Source of the DNA: Raineya orbicola
GTDB lineage: Bacteria > Bacteroidota > Bacteroidia > Cytophagales > Thermonemataceae
DNA length: 33,672 nucleotides
NCBI RefSeq assembly: GCF_002843425.1
Contig: NZ_NKXO01000039.1
Span: forward strand, 1 to 33,672
Direction of reading: 5' to 3'
The notes under the pieces are model-generated. The model was not told the DNA's origin. It worked only from the letters and a program-made list of their open reading frames with translations, and searched no databases. Numbering within the stretch: the stretch's first letter is position 1; each line of letters begins with the position of its first letter. Positions 6,346 to 15,135 of this stretch are shown here, piece by piece. The position numbers and the translations under genes are program-made.

Positions 6346-7797
6346 ATGGAAAACATATCTACCGAAAAGCAAATTGAACTTTTAGAACAAAACTTGCACA
6401 AGGTAAAAGGCAAATTTACATTGGCAGATGCTTCCGCTATTACAGGAGTACCCATAGAATATGCTCGCGAACTTCTCAATGCTTTGATGAGCAAGTATAT
6501 TTGTCATTTACAAGTAACTGAAAATGGAGATTTAATTTATGATTTTGGTACTTCGCCCACGCGTCGCGATGCCAAAACTTTTGCTGAACATTTCAAAGAT
6601 TTTCAAAACTTTCTATGGAAGGCTTTTAAGGTATTTTTCAAAGCGTGGATAGCGGTTACTTTGGTAGTGTATTTTGTGATTTTTTTACTAATTCTTTTGG
6701 CAATTATTATTGGAAGTCTGAGCGGTGGGAAGGATAGTAAAAGATCAAGTAAAGGTGATGGGGCGTTGTTTCGGCTCATAGGCAATATTTTTTACGCAAT
6801 TTTCAGGTGGCAAACCATTCAAAATGCAACCTACTACGAAAAAGACCGATACGGCTATCCTTACAAAACTTACAAGCCACAAGAATTTTCACTTTTTCCT
6901 AAAAAAGATAACAACCCTAAATCCCAAAAAAACTTTATTAGTGCAGTTTATGATTTTGTTTTTGGACCGCCTCGTGTAGAACCCGAGCCTCTTGCCAATC
7001 AGAAGGAAGCCGCCGCTTATGCAAGAAAAAATAAAGGTGTAATGGTGCTTTCGGAGTTTAAGGCTCTTACAGGGTTAAAAAATGAAGAAGCTGAAAATTT
7101 GATGACTGATTGCATTGCTCGTTACAACGGCTCGGCAGAAATTAGTCCCAATGCCGTTTTATATGCAGATTTTTATGAACTTACCCGTAGCAAAATCCAA
7201 ACAGAAGATGCTCCTATTATTTTTTACTGGGACGAGTATGAGCCTGAATATGTGCTTACAGGCAATACAGCAGGAAAAAACACTTGGATAGCCTTTATGA
7301 ATAGCTTTAATTTACTTTTTGCACTTCTAATGTTAGGGGGCTATGAAGATTGGAGTAATGATATGGGTGTAAGCCCTGATGTTATTTATTACGGATTAGG
7401 AGTAGTTCCATTGGCGTTTTCAATTATTTTTTTTGCAGTGCCTATTTTTAGGTATTTTGTTCTTATTCCGAAAAGAAAACAAAGGCACAAGAATAATATC
7501 CGTAAGCGTATTGCGAAAGTTATTTATCAGATAGGCTCAAAAAGAGATTTGAATATCAATGAAATTCTTGCAGAGGTAAATAAAGCGGAAGGTTTGGAAA
7601 AACTTTCCAAAGTACAAGTAGAAAAAATTATGAACGAAATGATTATTGATTGGGGCGGTGAAGTTAATGTTCAAAGTGATGATACACTGATTTATTCATT
7701 TTCACAAATGAAAACAGAGTTACAAGAAATCCAACAAATTCGTTTGAAAAGAGTTGATGAAGGCTTGGGGAAAATCTATTTTGATACAAATAATTGA
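6346..7797 (+). CDS. Membrane protein with three winged-helix-like modules
   Basis: This is a 483-residue protein of no named family that I recognise. Three segments of about 55-65 residues look like repeats of one winged-helix-like module: about 12-68, 218-280 and 388-453. Each starts with a helix-turn-helix-like pattern (FTLADASAITGVPIEYARELL; VMVLSEFKALTGLKNEEAENL; a third around NEILAEVNKAEGL) and ends in a short beta wing with the pattern GDLIYDF, NAVLYADF or DTLIYSF. Hydrophobic segments at about 100-124 and 346-374, with a weaker one at about 315-332, place it in the inner membrane with modules between them. A Tyr-rich linker lies at 160-185. It could sense cytosolic ligands or nucleic acid at the membrane, but no function can be assigned. 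TAAATTTG at 6319-6326 fits a -7 box. rplS follows after 76 bp with its own promoter. Confidence 0.75.
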   Translation: MENISTEKQIELLEQNLHKVKGKFTLADASAITGVPIEYARELLNALMSKYICHLQVTENGDLIYDFGTSPTRRDAKTFAEHFKDFQNFLWKAFKVFFKAWIAVTLVVYFVIFLLILLAIIIGSLSGGKDSKRSSKGDGALFRLIGNIFYAIFRWQTIQNATYYEKDRYGYPYKTYKPQEFSLFPKKDNNPKSQKNFISAVYDFVFGPPRVEPEPLANQKEAAAYARKNKGVMVLSEFKALTGLKNEEAENLMTDCIARYNGSAEISPNAVLYADFYELTRSKIQTEDAPIIFYWDEYEPEYVLTGNTAGKNTWIAFMNSFNLLFALLMLGGYEDWSNDMGVSPDVIYYGLGVVPLAFSIIFFAVPIFRYFVLIPKRKQRHKNNIRKRIAKVIYQIGSKRDLNINEILAEVNKAEGLEKLSKVQVEKIMNEMIIDWGGEVNVQSDDTLIYSFSQMKTELQEIQQIRLKRVDEGLGKIYFDTNN

Positions 7798-7804
7798 CAA
7801 AAAA

Positions 7805-7836
7805 TTTGGTATTTATCCGAATTTGTTATACATTTG
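7805..7836 (+). promoter_or_regulatory. Bacteroidota-type promoter of rplS
   Basis: TTTG at 7805-7808 and TACATTTG at 7829-7836 are separated by 20 nt, matching the TTTG-N19/20-TAnnTTTG consensus. The start codon of rplS follows 37 nt after the box. Confidence 0.8.
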
Positions 7837-7873
7837 CACCTCATTTTAGAAAAGCAGAAAAATAGCAATATTT

Positions 7874-8233
7874 ATGAAAAACGCATTGCTTCAAGCTGTG
7901 GAAGCCGAAGTGCTTGCCAAGCGTGCCGATATACCTGATTTCAAGGCGGGTGATACTGTGAATGTGTATGTAAAAATTAAAGAAGGAAACAAAGAGCGTA
8001 TTCAGCAGTATCAGGGGGTAGTAATTCAAAGAAAAAATACTAACAGCATCAACGAAACCTTTACGGTGCGTAAAGTTTCAAATGGTGTAGGAGTAGAGCG
8101 TATTTTCCCAATTTTCTCGCCAAGTATAGATAAAATTGAGGTTATCCGCAGAGGAAAGGTACGCAGAGCAAGAATCTACTATCTACGTGGCAAAACAGGT
8201 AAAGCGGCTCGTATCAAAGAATTGCAATCATAA
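7874..8233 (+). CDS. rplS: 50S ribosomal protein L19 (bL19)
   Basis: bL19 sits at the interface of the large and small ribosomal subunits. The 119-residue length is normal for the family. Family features are the [16 protein letters not shown] strand pair (residues 23-38), the [11 protein letters not shown] segment, the [15 protein letters not shown] block in the middle, and the basic C-terminal [20 protein letters not shown]. In many bacteria rplS follows rpsP-rimM-trmD; none of these is next to it here, and it appears to be transcribed alone from its own promoter and closed by a hairpin terminator. No Shine-Dalgarno sequence precedes the ATG, as is usual in Bacteroidota. Confidence 0.98.
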   Translation: MKNALLQAVEAEVLAKRADIPDFKAGDTVNVYVKIKEGNKERIQQYQGVVIQRKNTNSINETFTVRKVSNGVGVERIFPIFSPSIDKIEVIRRGKVRRARIYYLRGKTGKAARIKELQS

Positions 8234-8248
8234 GATTTTCTTTTTTGC

Positions 8249-8287
8249 CAAGACCTTACGAACTACTACATAGTTCGCAAGGTCTTG
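8249..8287 (+). terminator. Intrinsic terminator of rplS
   Basis: The 16-nt arms (8249-8264 and 8272-8287) pair with one mismatch around a 7-nt loop, and ATTTTTT follows on the plus strand. The T-run overlaps the stop codon of the minus-strand oxidoreductase (8293-8295), so the two genes converge on it. Confidence 0.85.
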
Positions 8288-8292
8288 ATTTT

Positions 8293-9414
8293 TTACAAAA
8301 TCAGTTGAGCTATCTCCTCGGCTACAGTAGTACCGATAGCTACTCCCATACCATTTAAGGCTACTCCTACGGCAATATTTTGCGTACAACATTCTATAAT
8401 TGGCTTACGATTGGGTGTGAATGCCATTATACCAGCCCAAGTTTGCTCTATTTCAAATTCTTGATTGGGAATAATAAGCGTTTTGAGCTTTTCAATTAAA
8501 TTATTGATGATTTTGGGCGTATTTTTGAGTTCAGTGGTAGTTTCTCCTTCAAAATCTAAATTTCTGCCTCCTCCAAATAAAATTTGGTTTTTTCCTACAT
8601 TTCGGAAATAGTAAAATCCTTCGTCAAAATGAAAATTACCTTTGAATAAAAGTTTTTTCAAAGGTTTGGTAACTAAAACTTGCCCTCTGCCCGGCTTTAC
8701 AGGGTAATGCGAGAAAAACTGCCCCACAAAACCATTGTTGCAAATAGCTACCTTTTTTGCAAAAAAAGAAATTTCCTGATTAACAAGCACTTCTACGCCA
8801 TTTTCAAAATCTCTGAACTGATTTACATTGCAACCATTCAAAATTTTTACTCCTTTTTTCTGCACATACTCCATTAAAGCACTGATGAGCTTGCCTGAAT
8901 GTAATTGCCCCTCAAAGCCGTTGTAAATGAGCATTTTCGCAAGTTTTTCATTAAACCCAAATTTCTGAATTTGTTCTTGTGGGCTAATATGAAAAACTTT
9001 TTCCTGAAAAATTGGGTGTAAAAGTTTGTTGAGGTAATCAACTTTTTGCTCAAAATTTTCGGAGATTTCCAAAATAATTTCATAGCTTCCTGCTTGCTTG
9101 TATTCCATTTTTTTATCTGAAATACGCTTTCGTAAAGCCTGCAAGCCTTTCCAACGCTTTTCTACAAGTTCTAACATAGCCTTTTCGCCTACGGCTTGAA
9201 TATCGGCAAGCAATTCGGTAGGTTTGCCAAAACACGCAAATCCTGCATTTTTCGTGCTTGCACCCGAAGGGAAAATACCTTTCTCTAAAATCAGTACTTT
9301 GGATTTGGGCTTTTTTTCTACCAAACTCGCCGCTACCGATAAACCCACCAAGCCGCTTCCTACAATAATGTAGTCGTATTTTGTGAAACTCTCTTTTTCC
9401 CAATAGCTGAGCAT
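8293..9414 (-). CDS. FAD-dependent oxidoreductase, DAO family
   Basis: This is a 373-residue flavoprotein of the D-amino-acid/glycine oxidase fold. The dinucleotide-binding motif VGSGLVG is at residues 18-24, followed by the ribose-binding acid E44 (LILEKG). The next conserved segment is PSGASTKNAGFACFG, where DAO proteins contact FAD. The C-terminus has TWAGIMAFTPNRKPII and a GVALNGMGVAIG segment, the second FAD contact typical of this family. Members oxidise amino or imino groups of small substrates, but the residues that set the substrate are not decisive here, so sarcosine, glycine or D-amino acid specificity is open. No thiamine genes or amine pathway lie beside it, which weakens a ThiO reading. 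It is a single-gene unit converging on rplS. Confidence 0.85.
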   Translation of the reverse strand: MLSYWEKESFTKYDYIIVGSGLVGLSVAASLVEKKPKSKVLILEKGIFPSGASTKNAGFACFGKPTELLADIQAVGEKAMLELVEKRWKGLQALRKRISDKKMEYKQAGSYEIILEISENFEQKVDYLNKLLHPIFQEKVFHISPQEQIQKFGFNEKLAKMLIYNGFEGQLHSGKLISALMEYVQKKGVKILNGCNVNQFRDFENGVEVLVNQEISFFAKKVAICNNGFVGQFFSHYPVKPGRGQVLVTKPLKKLLFKGNFHFDEGFYYFRNVGKNQILFGGGRNLDFEGETTTELKNTPKIINNLIEKLKTLIIPNQEFEIEQTWAGIMAFTPNRKPIIECCTQNIAVGVALNGMGVAIGTTVAEEIAQLIL

Positions 9415-9630
9415 ATTTATTGTACGTTATTACAGAAAAATACAAAAAAGCAAAGTTTTAGCAATTTACAATAATTTTCTGTATAATTGATAAAAATTCT
9501 CAACTTATATCTGCTTTATGAAAGAGAGGTAAATTTTCTTTTAGCAATGAATTAGTGAAATTTCTTTACCAAAAACACACAAGTTCTTGAAAAATATCTT
9601 TAATTTGCGGCGGGCTTAGCTTGTTTTCCA

Positions 9631-12162
9631 ATGAAAGTTTTTCGGGCAGTTATCATCATATTTTGGAGTGCTTTTCTGGCGATAGCCTTGCAGTTTAGGC
9701 TCGCTGAAATTCCTTTCTTGAAAAATTACATACCTGAACAATTGGCTTCGGCTCCACCTTTGGGCAGATTTTTAGACCCTTTCAATGGATTTTGGCAAAA
9801 TGCAGAAGCTAAAAAACGTCCTACGGAAATTAAAATACAAGTTCCAGAGCTAAAAAACAAAGTAGAAATTTGGTTAGATAGTCGTCTTGTACCACATATT
9901 TTTGCTCAAAATGATTATGACCTTTATTTTGCACAGGGTTATATGATTGCGTCTGAAAGACTTTGGCAAATGGATTTTCTTACCCGATTTGCCGCAGGCA
10001 GGCTTTCAGAAGTTTTAGGCGAAAAAGCCCTTGAAATTGACCGCTCCCAACGCCGAATGGGTATTCTGCATTCTGCCGAAAGAACACTTGCCAATTTGAA
10101 GGATAGTATTTCCAAAATGGTTTTACAGGCTTATGCTGATGGGGTAAATGCTTACATTGCTTCGCTGAAACCTCATCAGTTCCCTTTGGAATATAAAATT
10201 TTAGATTACGCTCCCGAGCAATGGTCGCCGTTGAAATCAGTGCTGATGCTCAAATATATGGCTTATGACCTTTCTATCGCTTATACTGATGACTTTGCCA
10301 ACAGCCTTGCCGCTTCAATGTATTCGGAAAAGGCTATTGATAGTCTTTTTCCAAATACACCCTATCGCATAGAGCCTGTTATTCCTCAAAAAACATCTTT
10401 GGATTTCAAACCTTTGAAAAAACCTCAAAGACCGCCCAAGTATGATTCTATCAGTAGGGCTTTGCATCAAAATTTGAAAGAACTGCAAAGTCTATTACAA
10501 GCTCAAGCCGCAGGCGAAAAAGTAAAGGGTAGCAATAACTGGGCTGTTGGAGCAAAAAAAAGTGAAACGGGTTTTCCTATTTTAGCAGGAGACCCTCATT
10601 TAAGCCTGAAACTGCCTTCTATTTGGTACGAAATGCAACTCATTAGCCCTACTTGCAATGTGTATGGAGTAACTTTGCCCGGCACCCCTACTATTGTGAT
10701 AGGGTTTAATGAAAAAATTGCTTGGTCGCTTACCAATGCTTACACCGATGCTTCTGATTTTTACCAAATTCGCTTCAAAGATGATAAATTAGACGAATAT
10801 TGGCACAATGGCACTTGGAAAAAAACTATTACTCGTAAAGAAACCATTAAGGTAAGAGGCAGAGAAAAAGAGGTAGTAGATTACATTCGTTATACGCATC
10901 ACGGAGCTATTGTTTTAGAAAGCCCCGCTAAATTAGTTGCAGGTGAGCCTAATAAACTTTACTCTTTGGAAGTACCTTACAGGCACGCCTTACGTTGGAC
11001 AGCCCACGATACCACTACTAACGAAATCATAGCCTTTTACAAATTAAACCGAGCCACCAATTACAAAGAATTTCAAGAAAGTTTTGTTACTTTTGGCTAT
11101 CCTACGCAAGTAGTGGCTTATGCCGATGTAGATAAAAACATTGCTTTGCAAGTAATTGGCAAAATTCCTTTGCGTTGGAATGGACAAGGAAAATACATTT
11201 TAGATGGTTCTAATTCAACTTACGAGTATCAAGAATTTATTCCTTACAGCCAAAATCCGAAAGTTTTTAATCCCGAGCAACAATATGTAGCCTCTGCAAA
11301 CCAACTTATCGCAGATACGCTCACATATCCATATTATTTGGGTTACGAATATGTTTCGCCTGAAAGGGCTATTCGTATCAATGAGCGTTTGCGTTCTTGG
11401 ACAAAAGTGAAATATGAACAAATGCGAGAACTGCAAAATGATGTTTTAGGCATACACGCCCGTGAGTTACTTCCTGCTTTACTTTCGCTTTTAGATAGCA
11501 CACAGATTTCCAAAGAAGGGCAAAAAATTTTGCAAATTCTCAAGAAATGGGACTATCTCTACAAAGCCGAGTCGCTTGGGGCTACCTGTTTTGAGGCTTG
11601 GTATGATGAACTTCGTAAGGCGATTTGGGCTGATGAATTGGGCAGTATTTCGCATTACCCCGTCACAGACCAAATGATTAGAATTGTTTTGAAAGATACA
11701 ACTTCTCATTGGATTGATAACAAGAACACCAAAGAAATAAAAGAAACCTTAAAGATACTTGTACAAGAGAGTTTTGAAAAGGCTACTCAAATTTTGCAAA
11801 GCAAGCATCAAGGAAATGATGAAAACTGGGCTTGGGGCAAATACAAAGGCTTTGAGCTAAAGCACTTGCTTATTCCAAATTTAGGCATAAAAAATTTGAT
11901 GACATCAGGTTCTAAACGCACTGTAAATGCCACAGGTAGCGACCACGGACCCTCGTGGCGTATGATTGTAATGCTTGGTGCAAATACGCCTAAGGCTTAT
12001 GGAATTTATCCGGGTGGGCAGTCGGGTAATCCGGGCAGTTTTTATTACGACAATATGGTAGAAAATTGGCGTTTGGGCGAACTGGAAGAGCTAATTTTCC
12101 TGAAAAATACCCAAAGCCGTAATCCGAAAATTCTTACCAAAATTGTAATGGAAACAAATTGA
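9631..12162 (+). CDS. Penicillin acylase family protein (Ntn hydrolase)
   Basis: This 843-residue protein is made as a precursor that should cleave itself before Ser301, in KGSNNWAVG (299-307), the hallmark of penicillin-acylase-type N-terminal nucleophile hydrolases. The alpha part (about 60-270) has the usual VPHIFAQNDYDLYFAQGYMIASERLWQMD pattern in pieces; a linker (about 255-300) would be removed; the beta part starts at Ser301 and contains AGDPHLSLKLPSIWYE and a conserved W-S-L-T-N segment. The N-terminus (about 5-22) is one hydrophobic helix without a clear cleavage site, so it is a signal anchor or signal peptide for the periplasm. Family members cleave amide bonds of penicillins, cephalosporins or acyl-homoserine lactones; the substrate cannot be read from sequence. 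It heads a close run of plus-strand genes leading into pyrH. Confidence 0.92.
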   Translation: MKVFRAVIIIFWSAFLAIALQFRLAEIPFLKNYIPEQLASAPPLGRFLDPFNGFWQNAEAKKRPTEIKIQVPELKNKVEIWLDSRLVPHIFAQNDYDLYFAQGYMIASERLWQMDFLTRFAAGRLSEVLGEKALEIDRSQRRMGILHSAERTLANLKDSISKMVLQAYADGVNAYIASLKPHQFPLEYKILDYAPEQWSPLKSVLMLKYMAYDLSIAYTDDFANSLAASMYSEKAIDSLFPNTPYRIEPVIPQKTSLDFKPLKKPQRPPKYDSISRALHQNLKELQSLLQAQAAGEKVKGSNNWAVGAKKSETGFPILAGDPHLSLKLPSIWYEMQLISPTCNVYGVTLPGTPTIVIGFNEKIAWSLTNAYTDASDFYQIRFKDDKLDEYWHNGTWKKTITRKETIKVRGREKEVVDYIRYTHHGAIVLESPAKLVAGEPNKLYSLEVPYRHALRWTAHDTTTNEIIAFYKLNRATNYKEFQESFVTFGYPTQVVAYADVDKNIALQVIGKIPLRWNGQGKYILDGSNSTYEYQEFIPYSQNPKVFNPEQQYVASANQLIADTLTYPYYLGYEYVSPERAIRINERLRSWTKVKYEQMRELQNDVLGIHARELLPALLSLLDSTQISKEGQKILQILKKWDYLYKAESLGATCFEAWYDELRKAIWADELGSISHYPVTDQMIRIVLKDTTSHWIDNKNTKEIKETLKILVQESFEKATQILQSKHQGNDENWAWGKYKGFELKHLLIPNLGIKNLMTSGSKRTVNATGSDHGPSWRMIVMLGANTPKAYGIYPGGQSGNPGSFYYDNMVENWRLGELEELIFLKNTQSRNPKILTKIVMETN

Positions 12163-12167
12163 TTCTT

Positions 12168-13478
12168 ATGCAAAAACTTGTTATCAACAATTTTGGACCT
12201 ATTAAACAATTAGACCTTGATATTAAGGAAATAATGTTATTTATAGGTGTGCAAGCCAGTGGAAAAAGTACCGTTGCAAAAACCGCCTTCTTTTTTAAGT
12301 CTTTGAAAGATGATTTGTATAAATTTCTATTCAACTCCTTTGAAAAAAATGATTTTCAAAAACCCATAGGAAATTTTGCAAGGGTTGTTCGTCAAAAATT
12401 CTTAAACTATTACGGAGCAAGCACCTATTTGAGCGATATACAACTTCATTTTACATATACCCATAAATTGTGGATAAGTATAGAGCTTGAAAGAACAAAT
12501 AAATATGTTACTCCAAGATTTAGTGAATTATTTAAAGAAAGGTTTAATGAGTTAGCCAGAAAGGTCAGTAATTATGCCAATAAATATCATAGTAAAAACT
12601 TTTCTTTGCTTACTTCTAACGACCTTGAACAGATTGAAAGTGAAAAAAAGATTTTCTTTCAACAAATCCGCAAAGAGTGCGAGGAATTATTTCAAGAAAA
12701 TAGAGAATGTATATTTATACCTGCGGGTAGAAGTCTGTTGGCGGTACTTTCTGAACAACTTCAAAATATAGATACGCGTAACATAGATTTATTAACTAAA
12801 AGTTTTCTTGAAAAAATTACGTTTATCAGACCTTTTTTTAGAAAATCGTTGCGAGAGTTATTGATTGAAAAACGATGGCTTTTTAATATATCGCCCCAAG
12901 AAAATGAAAAACTTAATTTAGCTATACAAACTATTGAAAAAATCTTGAAGGGGGAATATCGTTCTGATGCTAGCGGTGAAAAAATTTTTCACGCAGAAAA
13001 TAAGTATGTCAAACTTAATTTTGCCTCTTCGGGGCAACAAGAATCTCTTTGGATTTTACTTTTACTTTTTATTATTCTTTCAGAGCAAAAAAGTGCTTTT
13101 ATTGTTATTGAAGAACCCGAAGCTCATTTATTCCCTGAAACACAGAAAGAAATTATCAATCTTATTGCGTTAGTTGCTAATCAGAATAATTCACAAGTAA
13201 TGATTACTACGCATAGTCCTTACATATTGGCTTCTTTCAATAACTTAATTTTAGCTCATAAAGTTGGAAATTTTCAAAAAGAAAAGGTCAAAGAAAAAAT
13301 AAATCCTTTTTTTTGGATCGATAGCGAACGAATTACTGCATATTTGTTGAATAATGGAGAAATTACAAACATTATTGATAAGGAACTAAAAATCATTCAA
13401 CAAGAGCAATTAGATACAATTTCACAAACTATAAATGCAGAATTTGATTTTTTGTTTCAGTTTGAAAGTGAATGGTGA
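12168..13478 (+). CDS. AAA/ABC-type ATPase, RecF/OLD-like head, defence-like
   Basis: This is a 436-residue P-loop ATPase of the type found in RecF, SMC, OLD and AAA_15/AAA_21 proteins. Walker A is GVQASGKST (27-35, Lys33). The ABC-like signature is FASSGQQES (285-293). Walker B with catalytic Glu is FIVIEEPEAHLFPE (311-324), and the H-switch is TTHSP (347-351). The start (LVINNFGPIKQLDLDI) is typical. There is no TOPRIM domain at the C-terminus, so it is not an OLD nuclease. The middle (about 75-280) is helical, AT-rich and not recognised. A TTG at 12159, overlapping the upstream stop, could also start it; I prefer the ATG at 12168. The next gene overlaps by one base (TGATG). DNA at 12541-12660 has 36 G+C in 120, clearly lower than the neighbours (28 of 60 at 10501-10560 and at 13981-14040), which suggests acquisition as a cassette. 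Confidence 0.85.
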   Translation: MQKLVINNFGPIKQLDLDIKEIMLFIGVQASGKSTVAKTAFFFKSLKDDLYKFLFNSFEKNDFQKPIGNFARVVRQKFLNYYGASTYLSDIQLHFTYTHKLWISIELERTNKYVTPRFSELFKERFNELARKVSNYANKYHSKNFSLLTSNDLEQIESEKKIFFQQIRKECEELFQENRECIFIPAGRSLLAVLSEQLQNIDTRNIDLLTKSFLEKITFIRPFFRKSLRELLIEKRWLFNISPQENEKLNLAIQTIEKILKGEYRSDASGEKIFHAENKYVKLNFASSGQQESLWILLLLFIILSEQKSAFIVIEEPEAHLFPETQKEIINLIALVANQNNSQVMITTHSPYILASFNNLILAHKVGNFQKEKVKEKINPFFWIDSERITAYLLNNGEITNIIDKELKIIQQEQLDTISQTINAEFDFLFQFESEW

Positions 13479-13921
13479 TGGCTTGCGAACCTTTTGATAA
13501 GTGTTCTGAATTTATTGCTGAAAAAAGAAATATAGTAAGCATTGTTGATAAGAAATCATCAAATAAATTTATTTACGAAAATCATCGCCAAGATGAACTT
13601 TCAAAATATAAGATTGATGGCTGTTTAATAAATGATAATGGTGCAAAATGTGATTTTTTGTTATTGAATTGTACGCTTAAAAAATCTTATTTTATAGAAC
13701 TTAAAGGTTCTGACTTACTGAAAGCTATTGAGCAGATTGAACGCTCAATTGACTTGCTTCATTGCAACTTTCAAGATTTTTCCGTAGAGGCACGAATAGT
13801 TCTTACACGCACTAACACCATAGATTTAAAGAGCACCAAACTAATAAAATTTGAGAAAAAATTAAAAGAACTGAATGGTAGTCTCAAAAGGCAAAATAGA
13901 GAAATGAGAGAACTAAACTAA
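13478..13921 (+). CDS. PD-(D/E)XK nuclease-like small protein, partner of the ATPase
   Basis: This 147-residue protein matches no named family I can cite with certainty. The segment [20 protein letters not shown] holds Asp59, then Glu74 and Lys76, which fits the D-x(n)-E-x-K core of PD-(D/E)XK nucleases, and KAIEQIERS (82-90) places a Gln where motif IV often lies. Cysteines at 3, 9, 49 and 58 could form a metal site. An ATG six bases upstream (13472) is an alternative start. It overlaps the ATPase stop as TGATG, so the two are probably translated together in fixed ratio. An ATPase sensor paired with a small nuclease is the layout of several anti-phage systems (for example Septu, with HNH, or PARIS, with TOPRIM), but the effector type here differs. 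pyrH begins 11 bases after its stop. Nuclease activity is inference from motif spacing. Confidence 0.65.
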   Translation: MACEPFDKCSEFIAEKRNIVSIVDKKSSNKFIYENHRQDELSKYKIDGCLINDNGAKCDFLLLNCTLKKSYFIELKGSDLLKAIEQIERSIDLLHCNFQDFSVEARIVLTRTNTIDLKSTKLIKFEKKLKELNGSLKRQNREMRELN

Positions 13922-13932
13922 ATTATCTTAAA

Positions 13933-14652
13933 ATGAAATACCAACGAATACTTTTGAAACTGAGCGGTGAGGCTCTTGCAGGCGATAGGCAGGAGTATGT
14001 TATCAATCCGCAGATTTTGGAGCGTTACGCCAAAGAAATCAAGAAAGTAGTAGAAAAAGGTGTGCAAGTAGCCATTGTAGTAGGCGGAGGCAATATTTAC
14101 AGAGGCTCAGAGGCGAATGTTTCAGGCATTGATAAGGTGCAAGGCGATTATATGGGAATGCTCGCTACCGTTATCAATGGAATGGCTTTGCAAAGTGCTA
14201 TTGAAAAGCAGGGCATTTACACACGCTTGATGTCTGCTATTCGGATTGAACAAGTTTGCGAGCCTTTTATTCGCCGAAGAGCTATTCGCCATTTGGAAAA
14301 AGGACGTGTCGTGATTTTTGCCGCAGGCACGGGTAATCCTTATTTTACCACAGACTCTGCCGCCTCTTTGAGGGCTATTGAAATTGAGGCACAAGTTGTG
14401 CTGAAAGGTACAAAAGTAGATGGCATCTACACCGCTGACCCTATGAAAGATAGTTCTGCTACTCGTTACAATAATCTTACCTTTGATGAAGTGTATCAGA
14501 AAGGCTTAAATGTGATGGATATGACTGCCTTCACACTTTGCAAAGAAAACAATTTGCCGATTATTGTGTTTGATATGAACCAAGAAGGTAATCTTTTGCG
14601 TATTGTGGAAGGTGAGGAAGTAGGAACTTTGGTAGCAATGGAAGCAAATTAG
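13933..14652 (+). CDS. pyrH: Uridylate (UMP) kinase
   Basis: PyrH phosphorylates UMP to UDP in pyrimidine nucleotide synthesis in the cytosol and is essential in most bacteria. The 239-residue length is normal. It belongs to the amino-acid-kinase fold: KLSGEAL (9-15) and GGGNIYRG (51-58) bind phosphates, and [19 protein letters not shown] holds the UMP and ATP site residues. [14 protein letters not shown] is another family block. It sits 11 bp downstream of the ATPase/nuclease-like pair, so it may share their transcript; I see no TAnnTTTG box in the short gap, although a promoter could lie within the upstream gene. The cytochrome-b-like gene starts 30 bp later. In many bacteria pyrH is next to tsf and frr; neither is here. 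Confidence 0.98.
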   Translation: MKYQRILLKLSGEALAGDRQEYVINPQILERYAKEIKKVVEKGVQVAIVVGGGNIYRGSEANVSGIDKVQGDYMGMLATVINGMALQSAIEKQGIYTRLMSAIRIEQVCEPFIRRRAIRHLEKGRVVIFAAGTGNPYFTTDSAASLRAIEIEAQVVLKGTKVDGIYTADPMKDSSATRYNNLTFDEVYQKGLNVMDMTAFTLCKENNLPIIVFDMNQEGNLLRIVEGEEVGTLVAMEAN

Positions 14653-14682
14653 TAAAAAGTTTTCAACAAAATTTATTCATAT

Positions 14683-15135
14683 ATGTATAATTTTACGCTT
14701 TTTCTGCATTCTTGGTCGCGTTGGTTAGTTTTAATTTTGGCAGTAATTGCCATTTTCAAGAGTCTTACGGGTTGGCTCGGTAAGCAATCGTTTAGCAAGC
14801 AAGATAATATTTTGGGGGCTTCTTTTGTGGGTTCTATGCACTTGCAACTGCTTTTAGGCTTGCTTTTGTATTTCTTTTTAAGCCCTATGGGGCTAAATGC
14901 AATTCAAGAGGTAGGAATGAAGGACGTAATGAAAAGCCCTTTGTACCGCTATTGGGCAGTAGAACATTTCGTTACAATGACTTTAGCGGTAGTTTTGGCA
15001 CAATTAGGTAGAATACAAAGTAAAAAAGCCTCTACCGATTTAATGAAGCATAAAAAAGCCTTCATTTTTTATACAATTGCTCTTGTTTTGGTTTTAAGCC
15101 GAGTGCCTTGGGATAGATTGGGCAGAGGATTGTAA
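14683..15135 (+). CDS. Four-helix membrane protein, Bacteroidota cytochrome-b-like
   Basis: This is a 150-residue inner-membrane protein with four hydrophobic helices at about 8-30, 47-68, 92-112 and 125-142. Histidines sit inside or at the edge of three helices (H9 in FLHSWSRW, H53 in GSMHLQLLLG, and H95 in AVEHFVTM), a layout that could ligate haem. Similar short proteins in Bacteroidota are commonly labelled cytochrome B, though I know of no direct assay for this family. The C-terminal LVLSRVPWDRLGRGL is short and basic. The BamA/TamA-like gene begins immediately after its stop, with no gap, so they are co-translated. Haem binding is inference. Confidence 0.65.
   Translation: MYNFTLFLHSWSRWLVLILAVIAIFKSLTGWLGKQSFSKQDNILGASFVGSMHLQLLLGLLLYFFLSPMGLNAIQEVGMKDVMKSPLYRYWAVEHFVTMTLAVVLAQLGRIQSKKASTDLMKHKKAFIFYTIALVLVLSRVPWDRLGRGL

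Noticed and set aside
8293-9414. Glycine oxidase ThiO assignment
   Set aside because: The DAO fold is clear, but no thiamine genes are nearby and no ThiO-specific residues can be named from sequence.
9631-12162. Quorum-quenching acyl-homoserine lactone acylase
   Set aside because: The Ntn-hydrolase fold is sure, but substrate cannot be read from sequence and no lactone-sensing genes are present.
12168-13478. OLD-family or Gabija GajA-type nuclease
   Set aside because: The C-terminus after the H-switch is too short for a TOPRIM domain and shows no acidic TOPRIM motifs; no UvrD-like helicase is adjacent.
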